This document shows, one piece after another, positions 55,351-62,217 of a stretch of 64,000 bases of DNA. The notes under the pieces were generated by a model that had not been told where the DNA came from, searched no databases, and saw only the letters and a program-made list of their open reading frames with translations. Origin of the DNA: Victivallaceae bacterium (GTDB taxonomy: Bacteria > Verrucomicrobiota > Lentisphaeria > Victivallales > Victivallaceae); contig JAKSOF010000002.1 of the NCBI GenBank assembly GCA_024405735.1, positions 1-64,000 of the forward strand. The letters run 5' to 3'. Made by a program: the position numbers and the translations under genes. Positions within the stretch are counted from its first letter, which is position 1. Each line of letters opens with the position of its first letter.

Positions 55351-56379
55351 ATGTACACACCTCCATTTACCATATCATCTGAAGCAATCAACCGAATAGC
55401 AGATATTTCAAGATTGATTGAGAGATACGCATTGCGTCTTGAATCGGTAGACGGAGTACGTCTGCGCAAGGTAAACCGAATCAGGACTATTCACAGTTCT
55501 CTGGCTATTGAAGGCAACAAGCTGTCCGAAGATGAAGTTCGGGATATCATTGACGGGAAAAATGTCGTTGCTCCCTTGCGTGAGATTCAAGAAGTAAAGA
55601 ATGCCATCAAAACCTATGAGTTGTATCCGAAGTTGGATGCATTCAAGGAATCAGATTTATTGTTAGCTCACTCTATGATGATGGAGGCGCTTGTGGACAA
55701 TGCGGGTAAATACCATCAACGCGGAATAGGTGTATTCAGCGAACATGGCTTGGTACACATGGCACCGCCTGCCGAGCGTGTTCCAAGCTTGATGGGCGAT
55801 TTGTTTGCCTGGCTAAAAAATGCCCAAGATCATCTTTTGATTCGTTCCTGTGTATTTCATTACGAATTTGAGTTTATCCATCCGTTTATAGATGGAAACG
55901 GTCGAATTGGACGTCTATGGCAATCCCTGATTCTTGGCAAATTGGCATCCGTCTTTCAATATCTTCCCGTGGAGAATATGGTGTTCAATAATCAGCAGGC
56001 ATACTACGACGCCATGAGTGCCGGCACAACTGCCGGAGAATCTGGTCCGTTTATTGATTTTATGCTTGGCGAGATATTGAAAACGCTCAAGGAACACCAA
56101 GATAAAACCATTGAATCGATTCCTAATAAAGTTCCTAATAAAGTTCCTGATAAACTAAGGGCGCTCTACCCGGAAATTACAGAAACTGCATGGCGGGTGT
56201 TTTCAGCAATCCGCCAAAATGCATATGCGAGTAACTGGGAGTTGTCCGAGCAACTCAACATATCTGATCGTATGATTCGCAAACACATTTCACTCCTTAA
56301 AGAAAAGGGACTCATTGAACGAATAGGGGCCAGAAAGAACGGTTACTGGCAAGTTAATCATCCCGCAAAGGAGAATTAG
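55351..56379 (+). CDS. Fic-family AMPylator with wHTH domain
   Basis: A 342-residue protein. An N-terminal inhibitory helix carries the S/T-xxx-E-(G/N) motif IHSSLAIEGNKL (class II Fic). The Fic core has FIHPFIDGNGRIGRLW, the catalytic His and ATP-phosphate loop, so it should transfer AMP (or another NMP) to target proteins and be held off by its own Glu. A Lys/Asn-Val-Pro repeat linker (VPNKVPNKVPDK) leads to a C-terminal winged-helix (NWELSEQLNISDRMIRKHI) typical of autoregulating Fic proteins. Base composition and codon use are clearly more AT-rich than the neighbours, a sign of horizontal transfer. No antitoxin gene adjoins it. Confidence 0.92.
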   Translation: MYTPPFTISSEAINRIADISRLIERYALRLESVDGVRLRKVNRIRTIHSSLAIEGNKLSEDEVRDIIDGKNVVAPLREIQEVKNAIKTYELYPKLDAFKESDLLLAHSMMMEALVDNAGKYHQRGIGVFSEHGLVHMAPPAERVPSLMGDLFAWLKNAQDHLLIRSCVFHYEFEFIHPFIDGNGRIGRLWQSLILGKLASVFQYLPVENMVFNNQQAYYDAMSAGTTAGESGPFIDFMLGEILKTLKEHQDKTIESIPNKVPNKVPDKLRALYPEITETAWRVFSAIRQNAYASNWELSEQLNISDRMIRKHISLLKEKGLIERIGARKNGYWQVNHPAKEN

Positions 56380-56758
56380 TATATTATACAAAAACTCTGT
56401 CTGTGTTGGCACAGTGATGAGACGACTTACTTTTGGGCTCTGCCTTCATTTTGTCGAAATGATATCGGCCGCTTAAATTACGGTTTTAGCGCCGTGACCG
56501 GGACAATGAATACTCCATCCTGACGCCGGTATGCGGCGTTGCAAAGTCCGCCATCCGGCGAGATTTTCAAGTTCCATTCGGTAATATTTTTAAATTACAT
56601 TCGGTAAAATTCAAAACTTGCCGGAGCGTTGCGCATCAAGGCAGTTATACCGCCGGACTTCTGCGGCTCAAATGAAAGCCGTCAGACACTTTAACGCGGC
56701 AACGAAAGGATTTCCGCCGCGCCCCGGACGGGGGACTTTTTCGCGTGCGCGCGCCGTT
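56380..56758. other. Non-coding stretch between convergent genes
   Basis: About 380 bases between the ends of the Fic gene (plus) and the small secreted protein gene (minus). It contains the direct repeat CATTCGGTAA at 56575-56584 and 56598-56607 and some GC-rich inverted fragments (GCCGGTATGCGGC). No terminator with a clean T-run and no gene are visible. Composition shifts from AT-rich at the Fic side to GC-rich. Confidence 0.4.
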
Positions 56759-57265
56759 TTACCGGTACCAGACGGGACGATAGCCGCGGGACGCGACGGG
56801 CGCGATGATCGGCACCCACGTCGGCGGCGCGCAAAGCTGTACGCGGTTCGGCGCGGGGATCCACGCTCCGTTGTAATAGACCCAGCCGTTGTAATAGCCG
56901 CAACGGGTATTGCAATAAATATACGTTTGCTCGCACGGCTGGGCGTTTTCCATCTGCACGACGGTCGCATATTGCGTTGCCGTAACCGTCGTCCGGTTGA
57001 CCGGAGTCGTTGCGGGGCAAGCGGTTCCCGCCGGGTAATAATGGCGGATCGCCCCGTCCGGTTGCCGGACCATCACGGTGCGGTCGCCGAAATTGACGAC
57101 GCCGTCGATGATGTCGCAAGTACCTTTGAGGACAACGGTACAGGCGGCGCCGACCGTGTCAAAGGCGGCGCGGACGGGGTTGCATCTTTCCTCCACGATC
57201 AGTGTTTCGGCGCGGCAGATCATTGTTGTCAACGCGATGAGTAAAAGTACTTTTTTCATTTCCAT
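56759..57265 (-). CDS. Secreted Cys- and Tyr-rich protein, unknown
   Basis: A 168-residue exported protein with signal MEMKKVLLLIALTTMICRAE (an alternative start is 57259). The mature part has an Ala/Val-rich helical stretch (RAAFDTVGAACTVVLKGTCD) and a Tyr/Trp-rich end (CGYYNGWVYYNGAWIPAPNR) with eight cysteines, probably disulphide-bonded outside the cytoplasm. It overlaps the end of a 38-residue membrane peptide gene upstream by 10 bases, so the two are likely translated together. No family is recognised. Confidence 0.6.
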   Translation of the reverse strand: MEMKKVLLLIALTTMICRAETLIVEERCNPVRAAFDTVGAACTVVLKGTCDIIDGVVNFGDRTVMVRQPDGAIRHYYPAGTACPATTPVNRTTVTATQYATVVQMENAQPCEQTYIYCNTRCGYYNGWVYYNGAWIPAPNRVQLCAPPTWVPIIAPVASRGYRPVWYR

Positions 57266-57372
57266 TTTACCGTTTTAATGAGGTTATCTTTGATTTTTTT
57301 CCGGAAACGGCGGAAATTGTCGCCGGTTTCTTGCATAATCGTTGCCAATATCAAAACGATGCTGACGGTCAT
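57256..57372 (-). CDS. 38-residue single-span membrane peptide
   Basis: A tiny frame coding MTVSIVLILATIMQETGDNF and then a very basic tail (RRFRKKIKDNL...). AAGGAG lies 7 bases before the ATG, a strong ribosome site that is the main argument that it is real. One hydrophobic helix with a positive cytoplasmic tail would insert in the inner membrane. It begins 17 bases downstream of the GTPase stop and overlaps the secreted-protein gene start. Confidence 0.55.
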   Translation of the reverse strand: MTVSIVLILATIMQETGDNFRRFRKKIKDNLIKTVKWK

Positions 57373-57388
57373 AAAAAATCTCCTTGCA

Positions 57389-58864
57389 CTATTGCTGATT
57401 TTTATAGGATTCATAAAATTGCTTGAAACGATCCATATCGAAAACAAATTCCGGTTCCGGACGGTTTTCGATTTTGGCGACGGCACATTTTTCGAAATGT
57501 TTTTTGACGTAAACGCCCAGCGCTCCGGTCAGGCTTCCGGCGACACCGGCATTGATGATGTTGCCGAGGACCGGAACTATTTTCAGCAAACTGGAAGCGG
57601 TGAAAACACCGACGACTTTCAAGATGAAAGGCATCATCGACATTTTGACGGCTTCTTTATTCAAACCGTAAAGGACGGCAAGCGACGCGACCATTCCGAT
57701 CTGCAACGGGACGAGGAGTGCCGCATCGGAAAGCGGCAGTGAAACGCCTGCCGCAGACGAAGCGGCGGCGACCGCTCCGGCGATGATTTTTTTCGCATTG
57801 CCGCTTTTGTCGTAAACCGCTTTGATTTTGGCTTCTTTGTCAACTTGTTGCGCCGACAAAAAAGCGTCTTTGTAGGCATCAGGAAGCATCTGCCAGGAAA
57901 GATTCACGAGTTCCCTGCAACCGGGTTTGCCGCCTCTCGTAGAGGTGAAAACGATGCGGTTTTCGGGAATGCCGGCATCGGTCAAGATGCGGATGAATTC
58001 GGCTTTTTCATGCGCTTCAAGATATTCGCTTTTGGTGATGACGACGATCACGTCGTCGCCTTTCAACGCCCCGCTGCGATTGAAAACGCCTTTGATCAAT
58101 GCGAGATCGCAATCCGTCACCCGCGCGCCAGGCGCGGGAATGGCATACCAGACCAGATGAATATGTTTGTCCACATCGGGGTCGCTTTGTTTCCCGGCGA
58201 CAAAGGAACGGATCGTACTCTTGAATTCTTCTTCCGTCTGACCGGATTCAAGGCCCTTGGAGTCCCAGACGAGAATGTCCTCGTTTTCATAGTGGGCGAA
58301 ATCCTGCGTCATCGGCTTTCCGAAGCCGATCGCCCCGTCGGGAACGACATCCCCGAGGATCGCCTTGGCGAGGGAAGTTTTACCGGCTCCGGTGTAACCG
58401 CAGACGAGAACGTTGGGACGTTTGTTGAATTCTTTGCAGGCTTCTTTCAATTTTTCGTTGAACACCTTTTTCGGATCGTCTTCTTCCATTTTTTTTCTCC
58501 AAGGATCGTCTGTGGACGCGGCGATCCGTTCTTCAAAAAGTTCCGGTACGGCACAATACGCCGTACGCATATTTTCTTCAAAATCCGCCAGTGTCGCGAT
58601 GTTTTTCATCTGCAAAGCGCCGGAGATCATCGCGACGGAATCGGGGTAAACCCGGTCGGAATTGAGTACGTCGAGCATCGCTTCGGGAAAAGCGACCGCC
58701 GCGTTGTTGCGGACGAAGATCCGGCTTTTACCGAAATCCTCGAATGAAAAAGCGTGCAGTATCCCGGTGTCGGAAACGCTTAAAACGATGCGGTGCGACA
58801 CATAAAATCCCAGCGTTCCCTTTTCGGAGATCAGGATCGCTCCGAATCTCATTTCATCACTCAT
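57389..58864 (-). CDS. Dynamin/YfjP-like GTPase with unfamiliar N-terminal domain
   Basis: A 491-residue P-loop GTPase. Residues 1-145 form an alpha/beta domain that I do not recognise (LISEKGTLGFYVSHRIVL...FVRNNAAVAFPEAMLDVL). The G domain has G1 VLVCGYTGAGKTSLAK (about 153-166), a switch I region with GKPMTQDF, G3 VWDSKGLESG, G4 VVITKSE (Glu for the usual Asp) and a G5-like FTSTRGG. The C-terminal 150 residues carry a DUF697-type hydrophobic hairpin (KIIAGAVAAASSAAGV and ALLVPLQIGMVASLAVLYG), so it should sit on the membrane. It resembles the Era-like GTPases of E. coli cryptic prophages (YfjP/YeeP). It overlaps the 129-residue gene upstream by ATGA. Confidence 0.8.
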   Translation of the reverse strand: MSDEMRFGAILISEKGTLGFYVSHRIVLSVSDTGILHAFSFEDFGKSRIFVRNNAAVAFPEAMLDVLNSDRVYPDSVAMISGALQMKNIATLADFEENMRTAYCAVPELFEERIAASTDDPWRKKMEEDDPKKVFNEKLKEACKEFNKRPNVLVCGYTGAGKTSLAKAILGDVVPDGAIGFGKPMTQDFAHYENEDILVWDSKGLESGQTEEEFKSTIRSFVAGKQSDPDVDKHIHLVWYAIPAPGARVTDCDLALIKGVFNRSGALKGDDVIVVITKSEYLEAHEKAEFIRILTDAGIPENRIVFTSTRGGKPGCRELVNLSWQMLPDAYKDAFLSAQQVDKEAKIKAVYDKSGNAKKIIAGAVAAASSAAGVSLPLSDAALLVPLQIGMVASLAVLYGLNKEAVKMSMMPFILKVVGVFTASSLLKIVPVLGNIINAGVAGSLTGALGVYVKKHFEKCAVAKIENRPEPEFVFDMDRFKQFYESYKNQQ

Positions 58865-59250
58865 TTTGTTTCCTCCGTTTGCGATAATTGGTCCCGGACG
58901 GTTTTTTTCAGCGTCGCGATGATGTGAAGAAGCCGTTCGAGGTAAGCCGTGACCTGCTTGTCGATGCCGGGCGATTCGAGCATCCAGTCGCCGAGTTCGG
59001 CGGGGAAAACCGCCGCTTCGCCGTTAGTGAGCAGCCGCAAATCGTTTTCGATGATCCGCAATGACCGGGCATATGCGTTGATCCCGGAAATCGCCTTCAG
59101 CCGTTCCGGGCATGTGCCGAGCGATGTCGCCGCCACCCAGGCATCGCCGATATTCTGAAAATCTTCTTCGGCGAGCGTAAGCCGATAATACAAGTCAAAA
59201 AGCATTTCGCGAAAAATCACCTTTCCATCATCTTTGTTTTGAGTTGTCAT
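58861..59250 (-). CDS. 129-residue helical partner of the GTPase
   Basis: A soluble, mostly helical protein (LFDLYYRLTLAEEDFQNI, ATSLGTCPERLKAISGINAY, LERLLHIIATLKKTVRDQL) with no cysteine-metal site or membrane span. No family is recognised. Its stop overlaps the GTPase start by ATGA, so both should be made in fixed ratio. It begins 42 bases after the WYL regulator stop on the same strand. A regulator, effector or adaptor of the GTPase is the likely role, by context only. Confidence 0.65.
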   Translation of the reverse strand: MTTQNKDDGKVIFREMLFDLYYRLTLAEEDFQNIGDAWVAATSLGTCPERLKAISGINAYARSLRIIENDLRLLTNGEAAVFPAELGDWMLESPGIDKQVTAYLERLLHIIATLKKTVRDQLSQTEETK

Positions 59251-59291
59251 ATTTTTTCGTCGCTCCTATATATAAACCCGTGCCGGAATTT

Positions 59292-60107
59292 TCACGACAA
59301 AACGGGGGGATCGTTTTTTTTGCCGTTTCCGATGCGTCCGGCATCGGTTTCCCGGCGGAAAAGATCGTCGAAAAATCCTTTTTTCCGGATTTTTTCCACC
59401 AGATCGCGGTCTTTGGCGAAAGTATCGACGTTCTGCGTCGAAAGGATACTGGAAACCGCGACGAGCCGGAGGTCGCGGGAGCGGGAAAGATACCCGCAGA
59501 CATACCAGTCGCCCCGATAAAAAACGAGCGTATGAGGCTCGATCTCGCAGGCGGAAACGTTTTCGCCGTTTCCGGTGTAACCGATGCGGATCGTGTTGTT
59601 GTAACGCCACGCCACAAAAATACGGTTGAATATTTCGGGGTCGATCTCCGCAGTGACGCCGGAAGCGCAAAAGATCGAGTCGAGCATCGCCCGGTTGAAA
59701 AAGTTTCCGGTGTTGGTGGCGAGCATCTGGTCGATGGCGTCGCCGACATTCTGATCGAGCGGGGCGGGGAGAATGTCTTTCGCAAGGTGAGTACCGAGCA
59801 TCGCGAATTTCACGAAGTCCTTTTCAAAGACGGGGGCGCTGAATTCCCAGCAGGGGTCGGTCAGTTCGTAGCCGCGGTTTTCGGCGTTGTATTCGAGCGG
59901 CGCGTGATGCTTTGTGATCAAATCTTTGATGTCGCGGGCGATCGTGCGGGGACTGCATCCTTTCAGATCGTCGTCGTCCTGATGCCCGCGCACATTGTCC
60001 CGGTAGCGTTGCAGTCTTCTGGAGAAACTTTCCGCATTGGGGTAATTGCCTTTTTTCGTTTCGGCGATGAATTTGAGTTGTCGTATGATCGTATCATTTT
60101 TTCCCAT
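59292..60107 (-). CDS. WYL-domain transcriptional regulator
   Basis: A 271-residue DNA-binding protein. The N-terminal winged helix is of DeoR/HTH_11 type, with CSPRTIARDIKDLITKHHAP as the recognition region. A WYL domain follows (IRIGYTGNGENVSACEIEPHTLVFYRGDWYVCGYLSRSRDLR, then LVAVSSI) that binds small nucleic-acid or nucleotide ligands. WYL proteins often repress phage-defence and DNA-damage gene sets. The ATG at 60107 starts the wHTH. It lies within the GTPase island and is the best candidate for the factor reading the repeated GGCA-N4-TGCC operator. Confidence 0.88.
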   Translation of the reverse strand: MGKNDTIIRQLKFIAETKKGNYPNAESFSRRLQRYRDNVRGHQDDDDLKGCSPRTIARDIKDLITKHHAPLEYNAENRGYELTDPCWEFSAPVFEKDFVKFAMLGTHLAKDILPAPLDQNVGDAIDQMLATNTGNFFNRAMLDSIFCASGVTAEIDPEIFNRIFVAWRYNNTIRIGYTGNGENVSACEIEPHTLVFYRGDWYVCGYLSRSRDLRLVAVSSILSTQNVDTFAKDRDLVEKIRKKGFFDDLFRRETDAGRIGNGKKNDPPVLS

Positions 60108-60198
60108 GATCGTCCGGCTCCGTGATTGTGTGCGTTTTCCGATATTTTCCGATGCGTTCCCTGAGGTGTGTCTGACGGGTAAAGGTTTTGCGTTCCAT
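60094..60198 (-). CDS. Possible 34-residue basic peptide overlapping the WYL start
   Basis: A tiny frame MERKTFTRQTHLRERIGKYR ending in DDHGKK, starting 4 bases after the stop of the zinc-ribbon gene and overlapping the WYL start by 14 bases, an arrangement like the other overlaps in this island. It is basic and hydrophilic. There is no clear Shine-Dalgarno site, so translation would rely on reinitiation from the upstream gene. Confidence 0.35.
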   Translation of the reverse strand: MERKTFTRQTHLRERIGKYRKTHTITEPDDHGKK

Positions 60199-60202
60199 AA
60201 TA

Positions 60203-60400
60203 TCAGAGCCTGATGACTTTCATTTTTCCGCCGCAGCGCGGACAGCGCCCAGGTTTCCAATCGATGTGATAGTGTGCCGGACTGCCGAGGAGTAAAATCA
60301 TGCGTGTCAGCAGACCGATCTTTTGAGATTTCATAAAGCCGCATTTTTCGCATGTGGCAAGAAACCCGTGAGGAAAAAAATTCCAAGGTATGATGGTCAT
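60203..60400 (-). CDS. 65-residue zinc-ribbon mini-protein
   Basis: A small protein with two CxxC pairs, TCEKCGF and RCPRCGGK, that form one zinc ribbon around a short helix. It is close in size to the mini zinc ribbons that bind RNA polymerase or regulate phage-linked systems, but family is unclear. It is followed by the possible 34-residue frame and the WYL gene on the same strand, and preceded (29 bases) by the Cys-rich 71-residue gene. Confidence 0.65.
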   Translation of the reverse strand: MTIIPWNFFPHGFLATCEKCGFMKSQKIGLLTRMILLLGSPAHYHIDWKPGRCPRCGGKMKVIRL

Positions 60401-60429
60401 GGTGTGGCGATCCTTTCGGAAATGATGTT

Positions 60430-60645
60430 TCAATCGGGTAATTCGACCCAGCGCTGATAGTGGCAATCCGAGGAACGGCGCGCGGGATAATTCGCCCCCA
60501 TGCGGAAGATCGGTTTGAGCGAACAGCGCCCGTAAGGGTCGTCGTATTCGATCGTCAGGGTGCGGCCGATCATTTTCACGCGCCGCGGGCAGTTGAAATA
60601 CTGACAGGTCAGGCAGGTTTCGCGATGAAAGTCGATGGTATGCAT
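60430..60645 (-). CDS. 71-residue Cys-rich mini-protein
   Basis: A small protein with CLTCQYFNCPRR, a downstream Cys in GRCSLKPIF and another in DCHYQRW, the arrangement of a one-zinc or iron-sulphur site. The rest is polar and compact. No family is recognised. It lies between the zinc-ribbon mini-protein gene and the hairpin at 60685-60708 upstream on the same strand. Confidence 0.6.
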   Translation of the reverse strand: MHTIDFHRETCLTCQYFNCPRRVKMIGRTLTIEYDDPYGRCSLKPIFRMGANYPARRSSDCHYQRWVELPD

Positions 60646-60684
60646 AGTGTTTTTCCTCCGCTGGAAAAGGTGAAAGACTTCCCC

Positions 60685-60708
60685 GCATCCGCGGAAGTCC
60701 GCGGATGC
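60685..60708 (-). other. Strong hairpin upstream of the 71-residue gene
   Basis: GCATCCGCGGA and TCCGCGGATGC arms (11 bases) meet over a 2-base loop, with further C/G pairing outside. It lies between the 60-residue gene end and the 71-residue gene's start region. Without a T-run on the minus strand it looks more like an mRNA-processing or attenuator structure than a standard terminator. Confidence 0.5.
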
Positions 60709-60727
60709 AGGGGGAGCTTTCCCCGGA

Positions 60728-60910
60728 TCAAATCTCTTTGATGGAAGTGATTTCGATCACGTATTCAGGATAACGTGCCTCCAAAACGTTCAGCGCCTCA
60801 AAGTGGTCGTAGATGCCGTTGAGAATGACACAGCTGCCGCCGCCGCCTTGCGGACGACCGTTGCTGTCGTATTTTTTATAGCGGTAATTGACTTGTGTGC
60901 GATTTGCCAT
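60728..60910 (-). CDS. 60-residue protein, unknown
   Basis: A small soluble protein, MANRTQVNYRYKKYD followed by a Gly-rich turn (GRPQGGGGSCVILNG) and an alpha/beta end (DHFEALNVLEARYPEYVIEI), so it probably folds as a tiny alpha/beta unit. AAAGGG lies before the ATG. It has its own upstream hairpin at 60934-60952 and is followed by the strong hairpin at 60685-60708. No family is recognised. Confidence 0.55.
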   Translation of the reverse strand: MANRTQVNYRYKKYDSNGRPQGGGGSCVILNGIYDHFEALNVLEARYPEYVIEITSIKEI

Positions 60911-60933
60911 AATATTTCCCTTTCGTTTTTTAC

Positions 60934-60952
60934 GATGCGGACCATCCGCATC
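60934..60952 (-). other. Perfect hairpin ahead of the 60-residue gene
   Basis: GATGCGGA and TCCGCATC arms around a 3-base loop. It lies 24 bases before the start of the 60-residue gene on the minus strand, close to its ribosome site, and is followed there by an A-rich run (GTAAAAAACG). It may attenuate or stabilise that mRNA. Confidence 0.45.
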
Positions 60953-61010
60953 AAAAATAATTTCCAGTTTTGTGATTTTCCGGCGGGAAGCGGAGTCCCG
61001 TCAATATAAA

Positions 61011-61229
61011 TCAATATAAACTGTCTTCGGAATCGTCCCCGTTCATCTGGGCTTCCCGCTTCCGTTTTGCCAGAATTCCCTTGATTATAAACTTGTCCTC
61101 GTCCGGCAGACCGAACGAATCGTACTTGCGGCGCAACTCGTTATCCGACATTTGATCGTACATCATTTGCTTGTCGCGCATTTCCCCCAGTTTTTCCGCC
61201 CCTTTTTTGACGACATCCCAGAATCCCAT
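61011..61229 (-). CDS. 72-residue helical protein, unknown
   Basis: A small, charged, helical protein, MGFWDVVKKGAEKLGEMRD followed by MSDNELRRKYDSFGLPDED and IKGILAKRKRE, ending in an acidic tail (DDSEDSLY). The NELRRKY...AKRKRE part has a SHOCT-like feel but is not a firm match. GGAAAGGACGG precedes the ATG. Transcription should start from the shared-type promoter at 61312-61340. Confidence 0.6.
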   Translation of the reverse strand: MGFWDVVKKGAEKLGEMRDKQMMYDQMSDNELRRKYDSFGLPDEDKFIIKGILAKRKREAQMNGDDSEDSLY

Positions 61230-61311
61230 TTTTCCGTCCTTTCCAATGTTTGATTGACCTCATGGCTTGCGCCATACTTTTTCACATCGGCACATTGCCG
61301 TGTCATTAGCT

Positions 61312-61340
61312 TTAACGTAACACGGCACCCCTGCCAAAAT
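61312..61340 (-). promoter_or_regulatory. Shared island promoter, copy C
   Basis: On the minus strand ATTTTGGCAGGGGTGCCG is followed by TGTTACGTTAAAGC: a TTGGCA -35, exactly 17 bases, then TAAAGC. GGCA-GGGG-TGCC is palindromic and overlaps the -35. Downstream (61289-61301) a second palindrome, CGGCA-ATG-TGCCG, lies in the leader of the 72-residue gene. Confidence 0.6.
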
Positions 61341-61386
61341 CTGTCATACCATCCGCTTGTCAACGATTCCTCTGCCGCATTTTGTG

Positions 61387-61473
61387 TCAAAATATCGGAT
61401 TGATCTTACTCGCAGGAGAGGCGTTTTTCTTCAACCTCGTCCGCAGCAGCATTATCAGCATGATCAGCGTCAT
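61387..61473 (-). CDS. 28-residue single-span membrane peptide
   Basis: A tiny frame coding MTLIMLIMLLRTRLKKNASP and a short tail. AAGGAG lies 8 bases before the ATG, a strong ribosome site. One short hydrophobic helix followed by Arg and Lys residues would sit in the inner membrane. It is 45 bases downstream of the 130-residue gene on the same strand, so it should share copy B of the island promoter. Confidence 0.5.
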   Translation of the reverse strand: MTLIMLIMLLRTRLKKNASPASKINPIF

Positions 61474-61518
61474 CGTGAATACTCCTTGTTTTCGTTCGCA
61501 TTCCGGAACTTCGGTTAT

Positions 61519-61890
61519 TCAGTCCTCGTCGCGCCACATTTTGCCGGCGGCGCGGAGTGCGTTTGCACACGCCTGATCGAATTTGCCTTTGAAAAGTTTT
61601 TCGGTGACGTGCGGTTTTTTCTCAAATTTTTCGTGATTCCGGTAACAATTTTCGCGCTGTGCGGATTCGTTGCCGCACGCCGCCGCGGCTTTGCGGAAGT
61701 CGTCGGAAGTATACTGCCGCCCGTCACTCCCGGTACAAACGCCGCCTTTTTCCTTGTCGATTTTTTTCGCCTGTTCATTAAGGGCGTGCCCGAGCAACTT
61801 CGTGCCGAGCATGATCGCTTTACCGCCGACCCACACCGTTGCCGTCGCGGTGCCGAGGGCGACCGCTCCGATTTTTTTTCCGACGCTCAT
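61519..61890 (-). CDS. 123-residue protein with hydrophobic N-terminal segment, unknown
   Basis: A small protein with a Gly/Ala-rich hydrophobic N-terminus (KKIGAVALGTATATVWVGGK, then AIMLGTKLLGHAL), followed by a soluble Cys-containing part (GGVCTGSDGRQY, AAAACGNES, RENCYRNHE, DQACANAL) that likely forms disulphides or a metal site. AAGGAGGAC precedes the ATG at 61890; a start 21 bases upstream is weaker and lacks that site. Transcription should come from the shared-type promoter at 61930-61958. No family is recognised. Confidence 0.6.
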   Translation of the reverse strand: MSVGKKIGAVALGTATATVWVGGKAIMLGTKLLGHALNEQAKKIDKEKGGVCTGSDGRQYTSDDFRKAAAACGNESAQRENCYRNHEKFEKKPHVTEKLFKGKFDQACANALRAAGKMWRDED

Positions 61891-61929
61891 AAAAAGTCCT
61901 CCTTCCGGCACATTGCCGTGTCATTGCTT

Positions 61930-61958
61930 TTAACGTAACCCGGCACCCCTGCCAAAAT
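61930..61958 (-). promoter_or_regulatory. Shared island promoter, copy B
   Basis: On the minus strand ATTTTGGCAGGGGTGCCG is followed by GGTTACGTTAAAAG: TTGGCA, exactly 17 bases, then TAAAAG. It is nearly identical to copy C over about 50 bases, including the second palindrome CGGCA-ATG-TGCCG (61906-61918) in the leader of the 123-residue gene, just before its AAGGAGG. Confidence 0.6.
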
Positions 61959-62036
61959 GCGGCGTCCCCCCCCGTTCGCAATGCACAAAAAACAAAAAAA
62001 GATCCCCCGTTTCCGGAAAAAACTTTGATATGACGG

Positions 62037-62068
62037 ATTTTGGCATAGGTGCCGTATTACATTATGAA
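62037..62068 (+). promoter_or_regulatory. Shared island promoter, copy A
   Basis: In plus orientation ATTTTGGCATAGGTGCCG is followed by TATTACATTATGAA: TTGGCA at 62040-62045, 17 bases, then TATGAA at 62063-62068. The GGCA-TAGG-TGCC palindrome is kept while the bases around it differ from copies B and C, which argues for selection. A GCGGG-N7-CCCGC hairpin follows at 62076-62092 before the first tiny gene. Confidence 0.6.
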
Positions 62069-62114
62069 CAAAGCAGCGGGAATTTTGCCCGCAACAAAAA
62101 AAGGAGGCGACAAA

Positions 62115-62192
62115 ATGATGGAGTTCCTCGGGATGTGTTTTATCGTGACTATGGGGATCTTGTACGGACGCCGCAAGGCGGCGCGGGAATAA
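62115..62192 (+). CDS. 25-residue single-span membrane peptide
   Basis: A tiny frame coding MMEFLGMCFIVTMGILYGRR and a short basic end. It is preceded by AAAGGAGGCGACAAA, an almost perfect ribosome site, and by island promoter copy A. One helix followed by Arg/Lys should give an inner-membrane peptide with a cytoplasmic C-terminus. It is followed 25 bases later by a second such gene. Confidence 0.6.
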   Translation: MMEFLGMCFIVTMGILYGRRKAARE

Positions 62193-62217
62193 CCAAAAAA
62201 AAGAAAGGATCGGAAAA

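Noticed and set aside
57278-57742. 154-residue plus-strand frame
   Set aside because: It reads antisense through the GTPase end and the 38-residue peptide; the minus frames have ribosome sites and a clear GTPase domain.
61286-62068. Sigma-54 promoter reading of the TTTTGGCA motif
   Set aside because: The GG and GC dinucleotides are 9 bases apart by first base rather than the 12 needed for -24/-12, while TTGGCA-17-TA.. fits a sigma-70-type promoter in all three copies.
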